A stretch of DNA of 33,665 bases from Boseongicola sp. Lineage in GTDB: Bacteria > Pseudomonadota > Alphaproteobacteria > Rhodobacterales > Rhodobacteraceae. Each line of letters begins with the position of its first letter. The first letter of the stretch is position 1. The DNA is taken from positions 1 through 33,665 of the forward strand of contig JARFRG010000156.1 of the NCBI GenBank assembly GCA_029287375.1, read 5' to 3'. Both the position numbers and the translations under genes were made by a program. The notes under the pieces are model-generated. The model searched no databases. It was not told where the DNA came from and worked only from the letters and a program-made list of their open reading frames with translations. Shown here piece by piece: positions 7,294 through 14,150 of this stretch.

Positions 7294-8558
7294 CATCGCC
7301 CAGACCCCGCCTTGTCTCACGGCTCTTTTACGCTGCCACGCGCCTGGCAGACCGCACACTCCACCGCGAAAACCCCGCCCCCCCCGAGCGCGCACCCGAG
7401 CGTTTGGGGCATCCGACAGTGGCGCGCCCGCGGGGATGCCTGTTGTGGCTTCACGTCAACAATCCTGCTGACGCTGGTTGCATAGCGGCGCTCACGGCAG
7501 AGCTTTCCTCACTGCGCGACGAGCCCATCTTTGGGCTTGTCACGTCTTCGGAAAACGCCGCAACCTTCAGTGCGGTCAAGGACGCTGCAATCCATCAACT
7601 TGTGCCAGGCGACACGAAAGGATCAGTGCGGCGTTTCCTGGATCATTGGCAGCCTGATGTGGCCATCTTTGCCGGGACACCCGAGCGCCCCGTCCTTCTG
7701 GCCGAAACCAAGACAAGCAAAATCCCGATTTTCCTGGCCGCCTCAAGCGATTCACCGCTGTTTCCGGCCAGCAAAGTCACCATACCTCCGGTGCCAATTT
7801 CTGATACATTCAATGCTGTTCTGGCCAGCAATGTATTGGAAAAGCAGGCGCTTTTACATGCAGGCGTAGACCCCTCGCGCATCGCAGTCGCGGGCGCTAT
7901 TCGTGACACCGCGCTGGCACCACCCTGCCAAGACGATCAGGTTGCGGACCTCTCTGCCATTCTCGGAGGCCGTCCGGTCTGGCTCGCGGCAGATGTCTCT
8001 GCCTCGGAAATTCCCACCTTGGAAGCCGCGCAAAGACGCACCATCCGCGCGGCCCACCGGTTACTTTTGATCATTGTGCCAAAAGACATGGACGACGGCA
8101 CCGCAATCGCAGGCTCGCTTGAGACTCATGGCTGGCGCACGGCTCTTCGCTCGTCCGGCGGAATACCCGACGAGAATGTGCAGGTCTATATTGCCGACAC
8201 AGGCGATAGCATGGGGCTTTGGTACCGGCTTTCTCCAATCACATATCTCGGGGGGTCGTTCGACCCTGATCTGCCGACCTCAGACCCCTTTGCACCCGCG
8301 TCGCTTGGCTCGGCTATTCTGCACGGCCCAGAAGTCAGCGGCGCCGTACCCCGCATTCAAAGACTCCAGGCGTCTGGCGCAAGCCTTGTGGTCAAGAAAA
8401 CCGAAGAACTTGGCGATGCCGTCTTCAGCCTGCTGTCACCAGACAAAGCCGCGTTACTTGCACACGCCGGCTGGGCCATCACGTCCGAGGGCGCGCCCGC
8501 TGTCGAGGCCCTGGTCAACATGATCAGCCGCACCCTTGATGGCGAGGAACCGATTTGA
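7290..8558 (+). CDS. waaA: Divergent 3-deoxy-D-manno-octulosonic acid transferase-like protein (WaaA/KdtA family)
   Basis: With the CTG start at 7290 the protein has 422 residues, the normal length for WaaA/KdtA; the track's ATG at 7173 would add 39 residues read out of frame from the DUF4170 gene. The two-lobed glycosyltransferase layout is recognisable: an LLWLHV strand near residue 53, a PDVAIFAGT strand near residue 130, and a C-terminal ITYLGGSFDPDLP block leading to ILHGPEVSG. WaaA moves Kdo from CMP-Kdo to lipid A at the inner membrane. However, the usual HxxSxGE catalytic block reads HVNNPADAG here, and the usual ESELWPN block reads AGTPERPV, so activity is doubtful. The neighbours (DUF4170, lpxK) support a lipid A role. 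The symbol is family-level only. Confidence 0.75.
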   Translation: MTSPRPRLVSRLFYAATRLADRTLHRENPAPPERAPERLGHPTVARPRGCLLWLHVNNPADAGCIAALTAELSSLRDEPIFGLVTSSENAATFSAVKDAAIHQLVPGDTKGSVRRFLDHWQPDVAIFAGTPERPVLLAETKTSKIPIFLAASSDSPLFPASKVTIPPVPISDTFNAVLASNVLEKQALLHAGVDPSRIAVAGAIRDTALAPPCQDDQVADLSAILGGRPVWLAADVSASEIPTLEAAQRRTIRAAHRLLLIIVPKDMDDGTAIAGSLETHGWRTALRSSGGIPDENVQVYIADTGDSMGLWYRLSPITYLGGSFDPDLPTSDPFAPASLGSAILHGPEVSGAVPRIQRLQASGASLVVKKTEELGDAVFSLLSPDKAALLAHAGWAITSEGAPAVEALVNMISRTLDGEEPI

Positions 8559-9547
8559 TGCGCGCGCCCGGATTTTGGCAGAACACCCCGACCCAACCGG
8601 GATGGCAGGCACGCCTTCTTGCGCCATTAAGTGCGCTCTATGCCTACGGAACGGCGCGTCGCCTACGCCAGCAAGCAGCCATTTCGCCCGATTGTCCGAC
8701 AATCTGTGTTGGAAATCTGAACGTAGGCGGGACCGGAAAGACGCCAACTGTCATTGCTTTGATCGACCTTTTGCAGCAACGCCGTGTTCATGTGGTCTCA
8801 CGCGGCTATGGCGGTCGCGAGACAGGCCCGCTTCAAGTCAACGAACGCACCCACAAGGCCGCGGACGTCGGCGACGAACCCCTTCTCATCTCAGCTTTCG
8901 CCCCAACGTGGGTTGCGCAAGATCGCGCAGCCGGGGTCCGCGCAGCACAAGCCGCTGGTGCCGACATTATCCTTCTTGATGATGGCTTTCAAAACCCGTC
9001 CGTTGCGAAAACACTCAGCATCATTGTGGTCGATGCATCCCTTGGGTTTGGAAATGGCCGCGTCCTTCCGGGCGGGCCACTCCGCGAACCAGTGAAGACT
9101 GGCCTGAAACGCGCCGATTTCGTTCTCAGTATCGGCGACCCAGCGGCACAAGACACCTTTCGCAAGGCATGGGGACCATCGATCACCATCCCCCATTTGA
9201 CTGCGCAGCTTGAACCCTTGGAAACCGGGATGGATTGGCGCGGACAACGCGTAATGGCCTTTGCCGGGATCGGTCACCCTGAAAAGTTTTTCGCCACTCT
9301 GCGCGGCCTTGGCGCCGATCTTATCCGCGCCGAAGCGCTAAGCGATCATCAGCCGTTGACCGACGCCCTCATGAAACGGCTCGAAATTGAGGCGATGGCC
9401 CTCTCTGCTCAATTGGTAACAACCGAAAAAGACGCCGTACGCCTTCCGACGAGCTTTCGCCAAAAGGTTCTGACTCTTCCGGTTCGGCTCCGATTTGACG
9501 ACGAACAGGCGCTCAAGACAGCCTTTTCGCACCTTACTCTTCCGTAA
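8558..9547 (+). CDS. lpxK: Tetraacyldisaccharide 4'-kinase
   Basis: LpxK phosphorylates the 4' position of the tetraacyldisaccharide lipid A precursor at the inner membrane. The protein has 329 residues from the ATG at 8558, which overlaps the previous stop as TGATG; the track's TTG three bases earlier is less likely. The P-loop is GNLNVGGTGKTP at residues 52-63, followed by HVVSRGYGG, VGDEPLLIS, LDDGFQNPSV and the RVLPGGPLREP block, all classical for LpxK, and a TTEKDAVRL segment near the end. A hydrophobic N-terminal helix (LLAPLSALYAYG) fits the membrane anchor. Its last 14 bases overlap, tail to tail, the end of the convergent CoA-transferase gene. Confidence 0.95.
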   Translation: MRAPGFWQNTPTQPGWQARLLAPLSALYAYGTARRLRQQAAISPDCPTICVGNLNVGGTGKTPTVIALIDLLQQRRVHVVSRGYGGRETGPLQVNERTHKAADVGDEPLLISAFAPTWVAQDRAAGVRAAQAAGADIILLDDGFQNPSVAKTLSIIVVDASLGFGNGRVLPGGPLREPVKTGLKRADFVLSIGDPAAQDTFRKAWGPSITIPHLTAQLEPLETGMDWRGQRVMAFAGIGHPEKFFATLRGLGADLIRAEALSDHQPLTDALMKRLEIEAMALSAQLVTTEKDAVRLPTSFRQKVLTLPVRLRFDDEQALKTAFSHLTLP

Positions 9548-10661
9548 AGCGGCCTGTGCCGGACCCAAGCGTCGGGGCTGCGCGACTTGGCGCAAGTTCC
9601 GCGTCGGAAAACACGATTGGCGTGCGCACACCCGGCACGCCGTCGTCTTCAACCTTCATGCCACGCGCGACGACCTGTGGGTCAGCAAACACTTCGGCCA
9701 TATCGTTAATCGGCCCGGCAGGAACCCCCGCCCCTTCGCAGGCCGCAAGCAGATCCGCCTTGGACCAGCCCCGCGTCATGGCCGTCAAAGTCGCCGTTAA
9801 CGTATCCCGATGCGCTATACGATTGGCATTGGTCGCATAATCCGGCGCATCGGCCAAACCATCGGCGCCCAGCACCTTACAAAAACGATGAAACTGTCCG
9901 TCGTTGCCAATCGCGACAATGATCCATCCGTCCTCACAATCAAAAACCTGATAGGGCATCAAGTTGGGATGCGCATTGCCCAGACGGCCCGGAGGCACGC
10001 CCGTCACAAGATAATTCAACGCCTGATTTGACGTGATCGCGACCGCGGTATCAAAGAGGGCCATATCAATATGCTGGCCACGTCCGGTAAATTCGCGCTG
10101 CCGCAAAGCCGCCTGCACCGCAATCACCGCATAAAGGCCTGTAAACAGGTCGGTGATCGCCACTCCAGACTTCATCGGCTGGCCGTCGGGCGCGCCCGTG
10201 AACGACATCAGCCCCGACATGCCTTGAATGATGTAGTCATACCCGGCGCGATGTGCATAAGGCCCCGTCTGGCCAAATCCTGTGATCGAACAATACACCA
10301 ACCGGGGGTTTAGGGCCGCAAGGCTGTCATAGTCCAACCCATATTTCGCCAGCCCGCCGGTCTTGAAGTTCTCGATCAAAACGTCCGCGTCAGCGACCAG
10401 CTTGCGCACCAAAGCCCGACCCTCTTCGGTGCGAAAGTCGGCGGCTACAGACGTCTTTCCGCGATTGCACGAATGAAAATATGCCGCCGACCGTTCCCCA
10501 TCATGTTCGACGAACGGAGGTCCCCATCCCCGTGTGTCATCACCGCTGGGGCTTTCGATTTTGACAACTTCCGCACCAAGGTCAGCAAGCGTCTGACCGG
10601 CCCAGGGGCCAGCCAGAACACGCGCAAGTTCAACAACCTTGAGACCTTGAAGCGGCGACAT
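9534..10661 (-). CDS. CaiB/BaiF family (class III) CoA-transferase
   Basis: A 375-residue cytoplasmic enzyme that moves CoA between acyl groups. Family features are the start PLQGLKVVELARVLAGPWAG, the DLGAEVVKIE block, the RGKTSVAADFRTEEGR segment, NFKTGGLAKYGLDY, and AITDLFTGLYA near residue 170, whose Asp is the expected catalytic residue that forms the acyl-anhydride. The C-terminus has GVPAGPINDMAEVFADPQV. The specific acyl-CoA (formyl/oxalyl, carnitine, succinyl or other) cannot be told, and no acyl-CoA dehydrogenase or dehydratase is adjacent. Its ATG overlaps the stop of the upstream dsbA-like gene by one base (TAATG), suggesting coupling, and its 3' end overlaps lpxK by 14 bp on the other strand. 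Confidence 0.93.
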   Translation of the reverse strand: MSPLQGLKVVELARVLAGPWAGQTLADLGAEVVKIESPSGDDTRGWGPPFVEHDGERSAAYFHSCNRGKTSVAADFRTEEGRALVRKLVADADVLIENFKTGGLAKYGLDYDSLAALNPRLVYCSITGFGQTGPYAHRAGYDYIIQGMSGLMSFTGAPDGQPMKSGVAITDLFTGLYAVIAVQAALRQREFTGRGQHIDMALFDTAVAITSNQALNYLVTGVPPGRLGNAHPNLMPYQVFDCEDGWIIVAIGNDGQFHRFCKVLGADGLADAPDYATNANRIAHRDTLTATLTAMTRGWSKADLLAACEGAGVPAGPINDMAEVFADPQVVARGMKVEDDGVPGVRTPIVFSDAELAPSRAAPTLGSGTGRFTEE

Positions 10662-11302
10662 TACTCACCGATAGCCGCACGAATAATGTCCGACATCTCA
10701 TCGTAGGGCATGTTTGTATAAAGCGTGCCATCAATGATGAATGTCGGCGTTGATGTCACACCATCTTCTTCAGACTGCTGGAGATAGCGTGCATAAAGTT
10801 TCTGCGCGGTGTCCGCGTCGGAAAAGCACTGATCAAGTTGCGCATCCGTCAGCCCGGCAGTTTTGCCAAACCGACGCAGGCTTTCGACAATATCCTGAGG
10901 GCTCTCCTGGCGCGCCCAGCCGCGCTGATTTTCGTAAATCATATCCGCGATGCCGAAATAGCGATTCTCTGCTCCGTCACCGCAGCGCGCCACGATCGCG
11001 GCCCATAGTCCCTGGCGGTCAAAATAAACTTCGCGATAGATGAACTTGATTTTGCCTGTATCGATAAAATCTTTCTTCAGATCCTTGAAAGCACCGGCGT
11101 GAAAAGACGCGCAATGCGGGCAGGTAAACGACGCATACTCGATCACTGTGACTTCGGCATCGGGATTACCCAGGACCATTTCAGGGATGTCAGATGTATC
11201 AATATCCGCAGCATCCTGAGCCAAAACAGGCTGGCTCGCCAAAAACAACGCTGCAATCATGGCAAAAAGTGTGGCCGAAAAGGCCGTGACGGTTCGGTTC
11301 AT
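10661..11302 (-). CDS. DsbA family thiol-disulfide oxidoreductase (periplasmic)
   Basis: The track extends this frame to 11479 through the dciA region; the ATG at 11302, behind AAAGG, gives a 213-residue protein with a clear signal peptide (hydrophobic ATLFAMIAALFLASQ, cleavage near ALAQD at residue 29). The thioredoxin active site is FTCPHCASF (C61, C64) and the cis-proline loop is TSTPTFIIDG near the end, as in the DsbA/BdbD-like group, sometimes labelled 27-kDa outer-membrane-type oxidoreductases. It probably forms or exchanges disulfides in periplasmic proteins. It lies 13 bp after dciA and runs into the CoA-transferase gene with a one-base overlap. Confidence 0.93.
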   Translation of the reverse strand: MNRTVTAFSATLFAMIAALFLASQPVLAQDAADIDTSDIPEMVLGNPDAEVTVIEYASFTCPHCASFHAGAFKDLKKDFIDTGKIKFIYREVYFDRQGLWAAIVARCGDGAENRYFGIADMIYENQRGWARQESPQDIVESLRRFGKTAGLTDAQLDQCFSDADTAQKLYARYLQQSEEDGVTSTPTFIIDGTLYTNMPYDEMSDIIRAAIGE

Positions 11303-11315
11303 AACAAGAATACCT

Positions 11316-11825
11316 TTATTTCTGTTTTGACTGAGATAGGACATTCGCACCCAGACGTTCAAGGGCCGAGCGAAGCGACGTATCGCCCACAATTTCAACT
11401 GTTTGTGCCGCTTTTTGCCAATCCGCAGGCGAGATGTCATGCCGCGCTTTTGGCTCAAAAGCAGCCTGTGGTTCCGCAAAGCCGCGCGGCGCGGTTTGTG
11501 TCAGACGAATTCTGTTGATCGCAGAGTAGCCATAGCAAGCATTGACGCGTTCGCGAATGCTCTCTTTTTGCATCTCAACCATCGGGGCCTCGGCACCTTT
11601 GACCAGCAACGTCAAAGTCGCTCCAAGGCTCTTTCCGTAAGTGACTTCAATGGGGCGCGCCATGCCCGACAAATCTGCCCCAACGATATCATCCCAATGG
11701 GTCAAAAGCCTTGATACGGCAAAGCCACGGGTCTCGCCCGCCGCGCGGACGCGGCTCGCAACAAGACTGGACGCGCGCTCAAAACCGCGCTTGCGGCGAA
11801 ATTGCTTCAAAGCCTTGCCTTCCAT
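11316..11825 (-). CDS. dciA: DciA family protein (DUF721), likely replicative helicase loader
   Basis: A 169-residue protein with the DUF721 layout: a basic N-terminus (KALKQFRRKRGF), a central segment VSRLLTHWDDIVGADLSGMARP near residues 58-80, and GATLTLLVKGAEAPMVEMQ, followed by a helix containing INRIRLTQT. DciA proteins interact with and help load the replicative helicase DnaB in bacteria without DnaC. The C-terminal ~60 residues are low-conservation. It is divergent from mutY across a 69-bp gap and precedes the dsbA-like gene, an arrangement I associate with Rhodobacteraceae. The start ATG has GAGG eight bases upstream. Confidence 0.87.
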   Translation of the reverse strand: MEGKALKQFRRKRGFERASSLVASRVRAAGETRGFAVSRLLTHWDDIVGADLSGMARPIEVTYGKSLGATLTLLVKGAEAPMVEMQKESIRERVNACYGYSAINRIRLTQTAPRGFAEPQAAFEPKARHDISPADWQKAAQTVEIVGDTSLRSALERLGANVLSQSKQK

Positions 11826-11894
11826 AACCCTTCCCTCATCTTAATGCGGCACGAGGCATGCGCCACTCTAAAGCAGCTAACAGGGACATAAACA

Positions 11895-12956
11895 TTGTGT
11901 GAGACCCCACAAGCGACGGACCTGTTGGCTTGGTACGACACCAACGCGCGCGACATGCCATGGCGGACCAGTCCCGCTGATCGCAAAGCAGGCGTGCGAC
12001 CCGACCCTTATCGCATTTGGATGTCGGAAATTATGCTCCAACAAACCACGGTCGCAGCCGTTCGCAGTTATTTCCTCAGGTTTACAGCGCTTTGGCCCAC
12101 CGTCAACGATCTTGCTCAGGCCGACGACGCCGCAGTTATGGGCGAGTGGGCCGGCCTCGGATACTACGCCCGCGCCCGCAACCTTTTGAAGTGCGCAAGA
12201 ACAATCGCGCAGGACCACGATGGCGTATTCCCTGACACTCACGCCGAACTGCTTAAGCTACCCGGAATTGGCCCCTACACCGCTTCTGCCATCGCCTCTA
12301 TTGCCTATGACCACCCCGAAACCGTGGTAGACGGCAACGTCGAACGCGTCATGAGCCGCCTTTTCGCTGTTCAAACGCCACTCCCGGCCGCCAAGCCTGA
12401 ACTGACCGCACTTGCCGCCGATCTGACACCTCAACACCGCCCCGGAGACTATGCCCAAGCCGTCATGGATCTCGGTGCCACGATCTGCACGCCCCGAAAT
12501 CCTGCCTGTGGTATCTGCCCGTGGATCAGCGCCTGCAAGGCCCGCGCCGAAGGGATCGCGTCAGACCTCCCCCGCAAATCGCCAAAGAAAGCAAAACCAA
12601 TCCGCACAGGCATTGCCTATATTGCACGGCGCGAAGACGGCGCATGGCTACTGGAAACGCGACCCGACAAAGGCCTGCTTGGTGGCATGCTAGGTTGGCC
12701 CGGCACCGAATGGTCGGAACACGCCGTCGACGAAACACCCCCCATTGATGGCAACTGGCGCAACCCGGGCGCAGAAGTCCGCCACACCTTTACCCATTTC
12801 CATCTTATACTCTCGGTGCGCGTGGCGACGCTCCCGACAGACACGACCATATCTCATGGCCGCTTCGTCCCACACGCAGACTTTCGGCCCTCGGACCTGC
12901 CGACAGTGATGCGCAAAGCATTTGACCTTGCGTCCCCCGTTCTCGCATCGGATTGA
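11895..12956 (+). CDS. mutY: A/G-specific adenine glycosylase
   Basis: MutY removes adenine mispaired with 8-oxoguanine. The 353-residue protein has the catalytic Glu in SEIMLQQTTV (E45), the helix-hairpin-helix LPGIGPYTA (122-130), the catalytic Asp in VVDGNVERV (D146), and the iron-sulfur loop with Cys 198, 205, 208 and 214 in C-x6-C-x2-C-x5-C spacing. The C-terminal NUDIX-like domain that reads 8-oxoG is present, with HTFTHFHL near residue 297. The start is TTG at 11895: an in-frame TAA lies two codons upstream and no ATG or GTG occurs before the conserved helix, while AGGGA lies about 10 nt upstream. Confidence 0.95.
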   Translation: MCETPQATDLLAWYDTNARDMPWRTSPADRKAGVRPDPYRIWMSEIMLQQTTVAAVRSYFLRFTALWPTVNDLAQADDAAVMGEWAGLGYYARARNLLKCARTIAQDHDGVFPDTHAELLKLPGIGPYTASAIASIAYDHPETVVDGNVERVMSRLFAVQTPLPAAKPELTALAADLTPQHRPGDYAQAVMDLGATICTPRNPACGICPWISACKARAEGIASDLPRKSPKKAKPIRTGIAYIARREDGAWLLETRPDKGLLGGMLGWPGTEWSEHAVDETPPIDGNWRNPGAEVRHTFTHFHLILSVRVATLPTDTTISHGRFVPHADFRPSDLPTVMRKAFDLASPVLASD

Positions 12957-13007
12957 GGACATCGCAGGTGCCTGTATAGTCCACACGTCCCCAATGTGAT
13001 CCGAGTC

Positions 13008-14140
13008 ATGGCCGAAACCACCTACGCAAATCACATCCGACCAGCCCTCCCATTCTGGGTGTCTCTGACGCTTGTCCCAGTCGCTTGGATCGGCGCAATT
13101 TATGGCGGATGGACGTTGGCGCTTTTGCCCATATACGCATGGGGCGCGTTCTCGGTTCTCGATAAAGTCATCGGAATCGATCCGCGAAACCCGGATATCG
13201 AAACCCCCGAGACTGACATACGCTGGCACCAATTGATCACTACGATCTGGCCTTTCGTTCAATTCGCCACGACCTTTGGCCTTCTTGCCTATGCCACCAG
13301 CGCCGATCACCTATCCTCCACGGAACGGGTCGCTCTGTTCTTTGGCGTCGGCCTGATGAACGGCACCATCGGCCTCGTCTATGCCCACGAACTGATCCAT
13401 CGGTCGTCCCGCTTAGGTCGTTTCCTCGGAGACATGCAGCTTGCGATGGTCCTGTACGGCCACTACCGCTCCGAACACCTTCTCGTTCACCACAGATACG
13501 TCGCAACACCTCGCGATCCTGTGTCGGCACGGTTCCGTGAACACTTCTGGAAGTTCTATCCACGCGTGCTTGTCCAGAGCCTGCTGTCGTCTTTCAACGC
13601 GGAAAAAGCCATACTCGCCCGGCGCGAAAGGCCGGTATGGCACTGTAGCAATCCATTCTGGCGCTACGTCAGCGGTGCGGTCGCGTTCCTTTGCCTTGCC
13701 TACGCAATCGGCGGCCAAAGTGGCGTCATTCTATTCATGATCTCCGCCGGCTTCGCGATTTTCCAGCTCGAGTTGGTGAACTACATCGAACACTATGGCC
13801 TGACACGTAGACATCTTGGCGATGGGCGCTACGAGTCGCAAAAACCGCATCACAGCTGGAATTCGGCCCATGCCGCAACGTCGGCCCTACTGATCAACGT
13901 CACGCGACATTCCGATCACCACACCAGCCCGGCTCGGCCCTATGCCTTGCTGCAAACCCCACCCGAAAGCGACGCCCCGCACCTGCCTCGCGGGTACGCC
14001 GTGATGACGACAATGGCGCTGATCCCGCCGCTCTGGATGCGCACCATGAACCCGCGCGGCGCGCATGGCGCCGTCAGTTCTACCCCGACATCACCGATTG
14101 GAGCGCCTACGACCAAGCGAAAAACCCGCCCCCGTCGTGA
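13008..14140 (+). CDS. alkB: Alkane 1-monooxygenase, frameshifted near its C-terminus
   Basis: AlkB is a membrane di-iron enzyme that hydroxylates the end carbon of alkanes. The histidine motifs are all present: HELIHR near residue 129, EHLLVHHRYVATPRDP near 159, NYIEHYGLTRR near 261, and RHSDHH near 304. Several hydrophobic helices flank them. Up to MNPR (14046-14057) the frame is 0; from about 14060 the typical family ending RRQFYPDITDWSAYDQAKNP reads in another frame and stops at 14138-14140. One base is missing at about 14058-14059 (the expected codon is G?G). Restored, the protein is 377 residues. Without repair the open frame runs to 14507, antisense to the next gene, as in the ORF track. 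Either a real C-terminal mutation or a sequence error; the catalytic core is intact. Confidence 0.85.
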
Positions 14141-14150
14141 TCCAAAACCT

